Shown here: piece by piece, positions 50,014-63,100 of the stretch
Layout of the letters: every line of letters starts with the position of its first letter
Numbering within the stretch: position 1 is the first letter of the stretch
Assembly: GCF_011397635.1 (NCBI RefSeq)
Contig: NC_064769.1
Location: 14,091,207 to 14,155,206, forward strand
DNA: 64,000 nucleotides
Direction: 5' to 3'
DNA from: Epinephelus fuscoguttatus
Taxonomy: Eukaryota; Chordata; Actinopteri; Perciformes; Serranidae
Position numbers and translations under genes: made by a program
Notes under the pieces: model-generated
Told to the model about the DNA's origin: nothing
Databases searched by the model: none
The model's input: only the letters and a program-made list of their open reading frames with translations

Positions 50014-53000
50014 GTAACGCAAACCATTTATCTGCGGGGTTTTATAGTCAAGGTAACTTAAATGTCTGCTGTATTTTATTTTAGTTTTAATAACAGCCGT
50101 TTTGACATTGTGATAAGACGCTAACGGGTGACGGGAGTGTTTTGCTGAGAGCTGTCAGCCTACAAACGGAGGGGCTTGGTCGGTTTTGACAGCCATGGAC
50201 CAGACTAGCAACTGCACTGCAGCCAGCCGTTAGCTCAGCTGTCACCGCAGATGCAGTAATAATGATACCGGTGTTTTTCACTGACACGACGGACACTGCG
50301 TCTCAAATTCACCTATTTAGCTTTTTATGTCGGTGTAGCCACCAGCTAACGTTATAATGTGACACTGAGCTAACTGTCGCCAGAGACCAAAAATACATTG
50401 CGCTACTAAATGTTGACAGACGCTTCAAAATAAGACGCCACATAGCAAAGCTGGATAATTGTACATGAATTAAACCATCCTGTCAGCTAATGTCATTAGC
50501 ATGAATGCCCGAGTCAGCGCTTAAGTTCTGAATACATGACATTGTAAATGTATAACGGTATGTTTTAGCTCCTCCAGCATCTTAACATAATGCAGTTAGT
50601 TGTTGTTAGACATTATGTAGCTCTGACTATAGTGAATAAATCCATCTAATGCTAACATTAGCAAGGTTTGTTATTATTTCCTGCATCACATTGTCTAAAT
50701 GCTCATTGTGGTCAAGGTTGTCCTGGCAACACAGCAGCCCAAACGTCCTTTGGTACAGCAAACTTCCTCCAGCTTGCTCTGGATGATTTTCAAGCCCCTG
50801 GATCACCTCCAGCTGGTCCTGGGTCAGCTTTAGGGATATCCACAGAGCACCAAAGGGCTCCCAAATAGCTGAGAATTTCATGTTGTTTTAGATTGTAGCC
50901 GTCTATGCTGCAGAAAAATTGGCAACATGATCACTGTAGCCACATTAACACATCCAGGTGAGGATTTTCAGAGGGTTTTCCTGTCTGATTTCACTGTAAA
51001 TCTGTTTTCTGACTATTGGTAGGACAAAACAAGTTATTTGCCAGTGATAAAATTGGGCTCGGAATGTTCAACATTTTCTAACATTTCATAAAGAAATGAT
51101 TGATCAGTAACTAAAAAAAAAACTATTATGGACAAGATTAATCGCTAAGGGAAATAACCGTTACATGTAGCCAAGGTTCAAATCTAATATTGTTTAATTC
51201 AATGTCAAGAGTGTGCATGCTACTTCAGCTGATCCCACTAACCAGCTGTCAGTATTGTGGTAACTTTTTGGAAAATGAGACTGTTAAAATATATGACATT
51301 CAGATACACATCAACATAGTTTGTGTACTGTAAATTGTCGCCCCTGCCTAATGTCACCGACATTTACTTTTCCTCCCATCACACATGGTGCTGCATGCAT
51401 TCAAAGTCAGTCACTGATATTGATTTGTATTGTATGAGTGGTTTTTAGCCTCTAGGCCTACACAAGAGCCTTTTATAGTTATATTTTTATAGCTTATTGG
51501 CAAGTTTCTGGGATATTTGGCTCAGTTTGTTGTCTGTAATTAATAAGAAGGAATACAAGATATGTTGTGTGTGTGTTTCTGTGTATTGCAAATACTCCAG
51601 ATGGACTGACATCAGTGAGCTGAACAGTAAATGCTTGATAAAAACACAAAAGAAAGAAGAAAAACGTCTTAACGTTATGTGCTGCAACTCCAGACAATTT
51701 GTAATCAGTGATGGTTGCGCCTTACATTGCTGGTGGTTGTCTGACCCCGAAGAGCCCATTGCTATATCAATGCTTGCTGTTATTTTTGTCCAGAGTGGAA
51801 ACCATATAGCCCCACAGGCCTCAGGCAAGGCAGGAGAGATGAGGCTCTGTGACTGTGGACCATGGTGGCATGCTCACATGTTTATCAGCCTGTAACTGGC
51901 ATTCTCTCACACATATCGGTTCGTGTTTTTGTACAAGTGTTAATTATAGAAAAAGTCTCAGCCATGACCCAACAGTATGGAGATTTCTAGTGCACATCTT
52001 AACAGCTATATTTCACCATGGTTTACCTTAAACTTATTACCTTAAATGTATGTGTTGCTTGACTGATATGACAGCCTTCTCTCTTGGGGTCATTATTGCA
52101 CATAATAAAAATGCATTTGTAATAAAAGCATAGTTCTGCATGCATTCTTTCTTGTATAAAATCCTCTCTTTTATGCAGTATAGAATTGGGAGGGTGAATG
52201 TGCTTTAACTAATACCATGAGAATGTCATGCAACTGATATTCCCATAAAATCACCCACTAAGATACTGTATGAATGCTGGCCTCTGTTTTGTCACTGTCA
52301 TGGGGACTGTCGTGTTTTAACCTGCATTATGGATTATGTGGTTGCCAAGGGTTTGAGTCTAAAACTCATATGATTAACTAAATTGCAAGCTGGCAAGAGC
52401 AAAGTCTTTCTTTGTTCCAGGAAAGCTCTTCCTGTGAATATATACAGTTTCCACTCAGCAGCAGCAACAGACTTGTGCTTTGTTTGTTTAGAAAGCAGAC
52501 AAAAATGCAGGCTAACAGACTTGGGGTTAGGCGGAGCCCCTTAAAATGGGATTGTGTTTCAGTTCGTCAGGTGACCAACTTGGAGATGAAGATGCACTGA
52601 GAATATGAATGAATTGGTAGAGGGATCAGATTATTATCTCTCATGTGCCAGATCTCTCATAGCAGGTTTAATTCTTTGACTGGCCATGTTATATTATGAA
52701 ACAAATACTTTAAATGCACCCCTTTGTATTGTGCAGCACAACAGCTTGTGAGACAAAATTCTCCTCATTAGTGTGGGTGTGTTAGTTAGCTGTTATCATA
52801 GGGTGAGCTGACCTATTTCAGTGATACCCACTGGGCCTATGCCACTAGCCTGGATGTACTGTATGTTGGAAAAGTGCCAATGCTAAGGAGAAACCTGACA
52901 CCTTTACTCTGAATTTACTTGGCAGGCAAACACATTAGAACATTGGCTTTGAGCTGCAAGTGATTCCTGTAAATTTATGACAGAGATAAATTTAAAAAAA

Positions 53001-53116
53001 GAGCCATTTCATTATGTTAATCAAGTGTATGCAAGTGAGATGTGTGGATGTTATAAATCTGCTGATATACAAGCCTCATCACATCTTTAAAACACATTTC
53101 CCTCTCTGTTTTTCAG
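50014..53116 (+). other. herc1 intron 1
   Basis: This 3.1-kb intron begins with GC-richer sequence (50014-50300) and then becomes ordinary AT-rich sequence. The open frames inside (for example 50668-50868 and 51497-51895) show no family resemblance and are not flanked by convincing splice sites. Nothing else was recognised. Confidence 0.5.
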
Positions 53117-53137
53117 GTGTACATCAGTGTATAGATA

Positions 53138-53200
53138 ATGCTCAGACATGGTGCCTTGTCAGACCCACGTGTTGCTGAAGTGGCAGGAGCACTTCAATAG
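53138..53200 (+). promoter_or_regulatory. Overlapping upstream ORF at the herc1 start
   Basis: An ATG 10 bases before the herc1 start (A at -3, C at +4) opens a 20-codon frame in the +1 register that ends at TAG 53198-53200, past the main start. It could reduce initiation at the main ATG, which itself has a strong context (G at -3 and +4). Confidence 0.5.
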
Positions 53201-54119
53201 CTCCTGGGCAGCAGAAGACAGCATACAAACAGCCAGGAGGCATGGAGCTGCTGTGCTCTACAATAAGCTGCTTCTCAACAAGGAAGTTGTCACGCTGGCC
53301 CAACCTGTTCAAGAACTCGTCGGCCCACGTCTGCCAGACTTCGAGTGTGAGTCCAGTGCCTCGGCAGAGAAAGAAGAGTACCTGTCATCCTTGCTTCATA
53401 GCCAACGATGGCTGGCTCACCGGATGCTGACGCAAACCTCCTACACCTTAGGCCTCCATCACAGGCTGGTGGTTCTCCAGAGGATCTACTACGCACTCCA
53501 CAGCAAATACCATGACAAATTCCGCGTGCAGCTGCCCTCCCAGTCCACAGATAGTGGCACCGAATGTGGGCAACTTGAGCTGGCCTCAGAGCCCTGCCTG
53601 CCAGGGGGTGTATCCAAAGTCAAGTCGGGTACAGATGTTCTGATAGAGATGGGTGTGAGGACAGGTTTGAGTCTGCTCTTCTCATTACTGCAGCAGAACT
53701 GGAGATACGCAGCCTCCGTGCATCCAGAGTCGGTACTTTGCAACGATGTGCTTGCCACAGCTTCCTCTGTGTTGTCTTCTCTGCCACCGCTGTCTCTGGC
53801 CAATGAGAATAAGATCCCGTCAGTTGGGCTGGACTGCCTGGCGCAGGTGGCAGACTTCCTGAAGAAGACGTCAGTGAGCAGTGGGACTGGTGGCGCTGAC
53901 CCGACTGGTCGGAGGCTAGCGCTGGAGCTGCTGCTTGGCCTGGCCATGCAGAGGGGCTCACTAAAGTTTCTGCTGGAGTGGGTGGAGGTAGCCTTGGCTG
54001 CCTCTATGTCCTCCTCCACCTCTACACTGTCTTCCTCCTCCTCACTGAATTCCCAGCACTCAGCTGGTGTGGGCTTTGATGTCATCCATCAAACGCTTCT
54101 CCAAATGAAGCAATATTCG
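53148..54119 (+). CDS. herc1: herc1 coding exon 1
   Basis: The acceptor TTTTTCAG is followed by 31 bases of leader (53117-53147), then 324 codons; the donor is TCG|GTACGT. It is unusually long for this gene. Residues 286-302 form a serine-rich run ([15 protein letters not shown], coded by 54003-54053) not expected to be structured. It appears more diverged from mammalian HERC1 than the propeller exons. Confidence 0.95.
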
Positions 54120-57100
54120 GTACGTCTTTAAATTTGGACTTTTGTCTATTTGTCTGTCGTTGCCTTTTAGTCTTTTCTGGAGTATTTCTCCTTATACTGT
54201 GCGTTCCCTTAACTTTGTTCATCCATAGCTGTCATATTAACACTACTGGTATGGTGCTAATTTTCTGCCGAAACTTAACAAACAAAACATGTTGAACAAA
54301 TACTATACAACTGGAAAATGATAAATGCCTCCCTATGCATTTAAATTGACTTGTAGCGCTTATTCAGGGTATTTGAAAAGAAAAAAAAAATCCTCAGCAC
54401 AACACAGTGGAAAAATTGCGTGCCAGAAGATACTTGGCATTTTTTTGTCTTGTACTGTAGGATCTATTCTTTTGTAGGTGGAAGACATGTATTTGTTTCT
54501 GAAGCGTGATGTGATATGTTGTGTATTTGTCTGATTTGCAAAACAAAATGCATTCGTTTGGTGTTTTGTATTTGCAAACCACACTGTGTCTGTCTGTGAA
54601 TTGAAGGGCATTTGAAAAACATCTTTTGTTTGTTTGTTAAGGTCTGGCAGGAAATTAACTTCATGCATATGTGTCTACGTTAATACATGTTTGGCAGCAT
54701 TTATCAGCTACGTCTGAATTTATTTTATATTTCTTTGTTCTAACATCATGTAGAAGTCTGATGTTTCCACAACATAACATAGGATCACTTGGAGTAATCA
54801 CCCCAGTTCTGATTGTATGAGAAATCTTAACACTTATCCATTAAAAGAGCGCTAATATAGATGCATCATATGCAAGAAAGGCAATAGCCTGTGAAAGCAA
54901 TTCAGATGTGATGACAACTCACAATGAGTGATTGTTCTCCATACATTAGAAATTGTGTATGTGGTTGTTCTGCTTTGCCTTGGTGTGTCACTTTATTATA
55001 AGTAATTAGTAATTTTGCATCAATGTTTTGGTGAGTTTTGAAATTATATGAGGTACCTTGCATGCGCATACTGATAAGGCAGGGAAATTTCTCTTCACTG
55101 TTACATCCGTTCCTGCTGAAGGCTGTTCTTTTGATTTGAACAGTCTCATTCGAAGCTCAGAGTGATGCATTAGTGTGCAGATAAGGATTAAGATCGAGCC
55201 AGTCTTCCTGCCCTCCCTCTATTTGTGTATTGAGTCATCCTCTAGCAGGCTAATCAGCTTTGCAATATTTCTGGACAAATGACAACAAGGACTGAGTATT
55301 GCCAACAACCACATGATTGATTTTACCGTCCTACACATAATTTAGACTTCTGTAATAAAGAAAGTCTGAAGGGATTAGACAACATAAAACACACTTAAGA
55401 TCTGCATCTAGTAAAACTGACATCTTAAATTTTGCATCCTTATCTTTCTTTCTATGTTGATTTAGCCTTCTGCCTGATCATGCAGTGGCATGTTGGTGTT
55501 TGGGAAAAGAGACTTTTCTTGTTATGATATAAATTGTTGGTTTAGAAAGAATGTGCGCATAAAAATTGCAAGTTTTAAGTTATAAAACTGATGTACCTTA
55601 TATCCAAACCAACATAATGTGTACACACAGTGAGTTACACAGGTTTCAATAGAAGACCAAACATAAATCTTTTTCCCCTCCAGGGTTTCCGTGGGGACTC
55701 AGTCAATACTCAGGTGCTGAAGAAGGATGCAGATGGACTGTGTCGACTCTCCCAGGCAGCTCTCTGCCTCTTTGAGGAGGTAAGATAGATTTCAGTCACA
55801 TACACTGTAACACATAGGCGCTATTAACAACTGTTATACTGCCCAATTACTAACTTTATGGACCTCACTCTCCTCCTGTTTGACAGATTTGTAACCTAGC
55901 ATCCTACTGCCTGTGCTCGTGCAGCACTGATGCAGCTGCTCCTGGTTCAGAGAGTGACACGGTCATGGTGTATGTGTGGGGCAGCAACAGCAGCCACCAG
56001 CTGGCAGAGGGAACTCTGGAGAAAATTCTGCTGCCAAAGCTGACACAGGGATTTAGTGATGCCCAAATGGTATGTTATTGCTACTTAGACTGTGAGCATG
56101 GGACTAACATTTTTCTACTTTACTTGTTTACTTATTTCTCTACTGTATTCATTTTTAGGGGCTGGGCAGCTCTGATGCTGGCATTGTGGGTCTAATAGTC
56201 CTGATCGGAGTACGCAGCAACTGTGTACAGTGTAAAACTTAAACAATTCATAACAAATCAGTCATACATGCTCCCGCCTTGCAGGTTTTACTAAAATGTA
56301 GGCCAAAGTGAGCAAAAATATTCAGATGCTTCAAGGTGCAGTAATGGTGATGTTTTTCTTAAAAACTGTAAAACTATTCACACCTATCTGAGTGCCTCAA
56401 AATATTTGAATGGAAACAAAACTTTAAACAGCTCCAGCAAATTTTTGCTAAAAAAAAGTCTCCAGTGTTCATAAAAAAAGACAAAATTTTGATGTTGTGG
56501 GCGAAGTAGTGTGGTAAATTTCAAAATAGCATCTGAAAACAGATTTTTTTTTTTTTTTTTTTAACAGTATTTTGAATTCTATCCTCATAAACTGTTGCGG
56601 TCAGTGGACACAAGAGCATCTTTTCATGTTATGGAGTAATCTTTGTAAAAATAAATTACAGACATCTCTACAGTGTCTTGTCTAATGAAGCACAAAAATT
56701 CCCAGAATTTTGTGTGGGTAACTGAATTTTTCATGCTAGTTTGATAACTGTCTTTACATCTGACCCTGGTGATTGCCAAACTCAAAATGTGAAGCCAATC
56801 TATGGTTGACTTGCAAGTAATGACTAAGTTTGTGAGTTTGAGCCCTGGGTGATGCAGAATAATCATGCTAATGCCCACTTAGGCACTGTGTTGTGTGCAT
56901 TAGAGACACATGATCTCTAAGATCATTTTAATTGAAGAAGTTTGAAATATTTATGGTCTGGGCAGTTCTGCTGATGTACCCTCATGTTTTTGTCATTTGT
57001 CCTCTTCTTCCTTATTTTACTCTCATCCCTTGATGTCCTTTTTTATCCACTTTGCCCTTCTTTAGATCGAGGCAGGCCAGTACTGTACCTTCTCAGTGTC

Positions 57101-60100
57101 TGCAGACGGTTCAGTGAAAGCATGTGGAAAAGGCAGCTATGGCCGTCTGGGCCTGGGGGACTCCAACAACCAGTCCATGCCCAAAAAACTTGTGCTGGAG
57201 CCACATAGGAACATGAAGAAGGTGTCCTCCTCTAAGGGCTCTGATGGTCACACTTTGGCCATCACTGTAGAGGGAGAGGTAACAAGTTCAAATGATTACT
57301 CCTGGAGACTGAGCTTTTGACAGTTCACAGTTTTTTGTACTGTATTTTTATCACATAATACATTTAAGAAGTATTTTTCCCAAATATTTTAAAGTAGTTT
57401 ACAGTAAATTCTTGATAGTGACAAAACGAAATTACTTCCACTTCCTCTCTAGGTGTTAGTGAGATATCAATTGAAAAAAAAAAACTTAACTTCTTTTGCT
57501 TGAATAATGAAGTTTTCAAAATATTTCTGTTAGGTGTTCAGCTGGGGTGATGGAGAATATGGGAAACTGGGCCATGGCAACAGTGCTACACAGAAATACC
57601 CCAAAATCATACAAGGACCGCTGTTTGGCAAAGTAAGCACACAGTAACACCAGCTTGTCGGGGGAAACGACGGATGGGGAATTAAGGCCTTCTTGTTTTA
57701 AGCCATGTGAATGAACATAATTTTTCATACATTGTGGTTTCTCTGCCAGGTCGTTGTTTGTGTGTCTGCTGGCTACAGACACAGTGCTGCTGTGACTAAT
57801 GATGGAGAGCTTTATACCTGGGGAGAAGGCGACTTTGGCAGACTTGGTACACTCCATATTTTTTAAGTTGCTTGCTCTTATTTGTCTCAACAACTTAAGT
57901 GAAACCCCTTCTTTGGTGTGTCAGCAACAACCTCTGCCTTCCTGTGTTTGTCCCCTGAGCAGGTCACAGTGACAGTCAGAGTCGGAACGTGCCCACATTA
58001 GTGAAGGATGTCAGTGGTGTCGGGCAGGTGGCCTGTGGCAGCTCCCACACCATTGCTGTGGCGCAGGATGGACGCACTGTGTGGTCCTTTGGTGGTGGGG
58101 ATAATGGTATGTTGACAGATGACTTATAGCTTGATTTAAGCTCTTAATGCAGTTCTATGTGAACTGGTGGAAATCACACTTTGAGTGGAAGGTTTTCAGT
58201 TCTGAACAGAATATAAAAGGTGCTTGAAAATAACACACTGTGTCATTTTGGTTTTACCTAAAGGACAGTACCATTGTGGTTTGTTTTATGATTTATCTTA
58301 CAAGCATGTCTTGAGCTACTGTGAAGTAACGCTGGTGCTCGAACATGACTCACCCTTGCAGGCAAACTAGGTCATGGAGACACCAATCGTGTGTATCGCC
58401 CCAAGGTCATAGAGGCCCTGCACGGATTCATCATCAGGAAAGTGTGCGCTGGCAGCCAGTCATCGCTGGCTCTTACCTCTGCAGGACAGGTGAGATGCAG
58501 CACTTTGATTTTAAAATGTCAGAATGTCTATCCAACATTTAAATAACATTTGCTAAGCCATCTCAGCTCTTTCTACATTCTCCCTATGGAAAGCTTTTAT
58601 TTTGAAGGAGCATACTAACATCACCTTAAAGGTATACTATGCAGGAATTGTCAGCTACTGGTAAAAAGTAACACCCAGGGAAACTGAAAGCTAACTCCAG
58701 ATTCACTCTGTTTTTCCTCGCTGTTATTTGCTATATTTGTCATATTTTTTGGTACTGTCTTCCTGATTTTTTTTAGCTGTCTCTTGGATGCATCCAGCTG
58801 ACAACCTGGCACTTATAAATACCCAACCTCACCTGCGTGTTGTGCCCACGAATGTACTGACCATAGCAAAATAAGAAGAAAATACAGGCAGAAGGCAGAA
58901 TCTCTGCAGATAAATACACTACAACACACTAATCAGCACTTGATATGTGTAGCCAGGCTCATGTCACAATTACATCCTGAATATAAGGATGGAATACAAA
59001 GACAAATAAGGAGATATGGAAAGGATATTTATTTGTTCATTTATTTATTTATTTTTTTTTAATGTAGGTTTTTGCATGGGGCTGTGGCTCGTGTTTGGGA
59101 TGTGGCTCCTCTGAGACAACCTCTCTGAGACCCAGGTTCATTGAAGACCTGAGTATCACCAAGATCATTGATATCTCATGTGGAGACAGCCACTGTCTGG
59201 CTTTGACGCACGGTGAGAATCCTCTAGCAATTAACAGTCAGTTATTCAGATAAGATCATTCAGATTGTTAATGGGATATTAAAATTGTGAATGTGCTGCA
59301 TTGTACGCTGTTCTCCTTTGTCAGAGAATGAAGTTTACGCGTGGGGGAACAACACTATGGGTCAGTGTGGGCAAGGTCACACTTCAACACCAATTACCAA
59401 ACCCAAGAAGGTGCTCGGTCTAGAGGGGGTGTCAATCCAACAGATCACTGCTGGCACTTCTCACAGCCTGGCTTGGACTGCAGTTCCAACTGACAGGTAA
59501 AGCCTCATGTCGTCCCATTACTAAGTAAAATTTTCATTTTCATTTTTCCATGTGTGCTATTTGTAATATTTTTCATTCACCTACACTGAAAACATGTGAT
59601 CTCAGCTTTATACATATATATATCAGAGTGGCATTTCTGTGTTGCAACATTTCCATTGAGTGTTCAGCATTGTTTTATACTGCTGAACTGTTGTTTTCTT
59701 CTCCCCTGTCAAATCTGTGATTCTGTCTTGTCAGTTCTGAGACGTTTATGCTTGAGCAGCTCCTTTTAAGCAACTGTCTCCTTTTTTCCAGACAACTGGT
59801 GGCATGGCACAGGCCCTTTTGTGTTGACTTGGAAGAGAGTACATTCACCTACCTACGCAATTTTCTAGAAAGTTACTGTGACGGCATCGCTGACGACACA
59901 CCCCCTGCCCCATTCTTATCTAAAAGGTAGGAAATTTAATTAACACAGCACTTTAATCTGTTACAGAAGATTGGATTTTATTATTCCTGTTTTAGACTTT
60001 ATTTAGTCCAGAATCACCTGCAAAAAATGTTCTGGTGCATGGACTCCTAATGCTCTGTGTGTGTTTTCCTCAGGGACCACCATCAGTTTCTCTTACTGTG

Positions 60101-63100
60101 CATGAAGCTGCTGTCCATCCACTTGTCCTTGGCCCACGCTGGGGGCACTGGTGCCATGGTTTTGGGTGCTCAGGGTAGGCCCCTCAGAAACCTGCTCTTC
60201 CGGCTCATAGATACCAATATGCCAGACTCCATACAACAGGTAAATTAACAATCTGTTTGTTACTAGATTATTTTCATGATATGCCTATGCTGACATATTT
60301 ACAGAAGGAACTGGGGGAAGTGTTGGTGTTGTTTGTAAGGACCAAAATAATAAGTACTGTTTTGTGTCTAAATTAAAATGTGAAATGGGTTGTTAGATAT
60401 GTGCTGTATGTGCTAATTTCTATTTGATTTATTGATGCAGTAAATGCTTAGCATTGATATTCAAGTGTCTTTCCACCTTGTGTTGACATTCCTGTCCATC
60501 CTCAGGCAGTTCTGAACACGCTGTCCATTGGTGCATCCCTGCTGCTTCCTCCGCTGAGGGAAAGAACAGAACTGCTCCTGTCCCTCCTTCCTCAGGGCCC
60601 TCAGAGCTTAAATGTCCTCTCCAAAGGACAGGTATGTTAAGCTCCTGTGTGCCATTTTAAACATTGCGGTATGTGTGGTTATAGTGCTGCTGATTATCAT
60701 GACCAAATGTTTTTTTTGGCATTCGTGCCTCAATATATTTTCAGCCAGACATGTGTTTTTTCTAGAAGCTGTTGGTGTAAATATATAGCAAATTGTTTAA
60801 ATGTGCTATATATTTACACCAACAGCTTCAACAAAAAACTCTTCTTCCTTTCTTCCTTTCTTTCCTCACTTTAACTATGATTCTGATCCAGATACTTGGC
60901 TATAAAATGGATGGATTGTCGAGGCTAGTAAACAAAGTGTTTGTTGAAATCACAGCACCAACTTGGAGCGTTGATAGGCAGTATGTGTTGAAGGCTGTTT
61001 GAATGTTGTGAAAATTTGTTGCTGTAAAAAAAAATGACTTCTCCACAGAGATGTTTCCAGTAACCTCACAATTAAATGATCAAACACCAGACAGCTCTCT
61101 GTTCTTCTTTCCTCTGTGTCTCTCAAAGCGTCTGCAGTTAGACATGGTACTCAGCAGCCTTCAGGATCAGAGCCATGTAGCTTCTCTACTAGGTTACAGC
61201 AATTTCGGGGAGGTGACAGCTCTGGGACCCCCTCTGACCCCTGCCATGTCCGTCCGCCCCCCATCTTCATCCAGCTCTGTTGAAGCCTATGAACCCCTGC
61301 ACTTAGCAGAGGTGCTGCTCAGAACTCTGCTCCTCAGCATAGGCTTTTACACGGTATGTAAGGGGGACCCTATGCATTTGTGTGCATTTTTTTTTATTTT
61401 ATGTGTGTTTAATTTGGATAGATTTACGATTTAACTTTTGGGGGAATTGTAGTGCATTATTTTTCAGTCAAATATTGTTGCTCAGCTTTTCAAATTTTCT
61501 TATATTTTCTGAATATTTTGGTGCATATTGTTACCTTTGAATCAGTGCAATATTCCTACTACACACTTTCTGTTTTTGTGTGTGTTCATGCAGGAGCGGG
61601 CATTTGGGGAATTGGAGAAAAACAGTGACAAGCAGCTATCAAGTGATAGCCAGGGACAGACTGATCCTCCCTGTCACTTTCACCAGCTGCTGTCTGGACT
61701 TCACAAACACCTGCTCGCCCATTGCTACATCCATTCCAGCACTGAGGTACACTTTAATTCACATATATTTGGACCTAATATTTTACCCACAGCCCTGTAG
61801 TCATATAATTTGTATATGTTTACGCTGATTCCTCTGTTCTGTAGGATGATAGCAGTGTAACGCTGCTTCGTGAGCATCTTTACCTGCTGCTTCCCTGCGC
61901 CGCTGAGACACTCAGGAGATCCACCAAACTGTTGAAGGAGAGTTCTCTGGATAAACAAATAATCAAGAAGCTGCATGGTAAGAATAATGGCTGTTAAGAA
62001 GTGTGTGTCATTGTTACCCACATATTTTTTGTTATGTGACTTGTTTGTACAGAGTCTTTTCACAAAAAAAATACAATAAAATCACTTCCCTAATAATGAC
62101 CAGTGGAAAAACAGTTTCAAACATTTAGACAGCAAATATGTATGCATATATTCTATGTATATGGTAGGGTTCTGTTTACCAAAGACTGCATCAAATATAA
62201 TTTATTAGAGGTGTAAATTTTCGTCAAGGTGCGGTATTTATTGATTCTTTGAAGAACGTTATGATATTTGCTGAGATCACAGTCTGCCAAAATATGATTA
62301 AATTTAGGGCCTGTGATCGATATGAGATGATGTCAGCAAATGTCCGCATTTTATTTTTCTTGACTGCTTGCCATTGTCTGCCTGGCGCTAGGCCACTAGC
62401 ACTGTCTGAATGTTAACGAAGGAGGGGTGCTTGGGTGGGACACTGTGACACAGACGTGCTATGGGAATTTCAAAATAAATTCATAGCTTAAAGATAAGTA
62501 TAAATGTTTTGACTTTGTATCCATTGATCACTGGATCAGTGTATAAATACACCCCTCATAATTCTGTCTTTACGTTTTTATACACAGCACATTCAGGCCT
62601 TTAGAATTTAGAGCTGTTGGGTCACTTAACAATGAAGTGTCAGTTGGTCTAAGGACAAACACATAAACACATTCACCCATATGTTTGAAAATCCATGATT
62701 TAATCTGTTACTTTGATTTTAAATCTGTCGTGTAACTGTATTTCTCAGTTATCTTTTTATCAGTCTCTAATCCCCCTCTTTCGTCTCAACCCTTGTCCCA
62801 GTGGTGTTGTACAACTCAGTGGCTGGCAGCCTGCTGTGCCAAGTAATGTACTCCTTGCTGCTGCTGCCCCTGGGCACAGTTCAACCCCTCCTGAGCCATT
62901 TACTGGCCTTGTTGGAACAACTCAATGATTTCAACAGGTTGCTACCGGAGACAGGCCTCCTGGAGGAACAAGAACTGGGGTTGGAGGCTCAGAAAACCTG
63001 TTTAGGTCAGTGGAAGTTTGATCAACACTTGACTCATAGATGTTATCCTTGATTGTTGGTATTATTAGTGGCTACAGCAGTATCACAGGGATAGCTTTTA

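Noticed and set aside
53489..54085. 198-residue minus-strand open frame opposite herc1 coding exon 1
   Set aside because: It is an antisense shadow. The plus strand has clear family sequence and splice sites.
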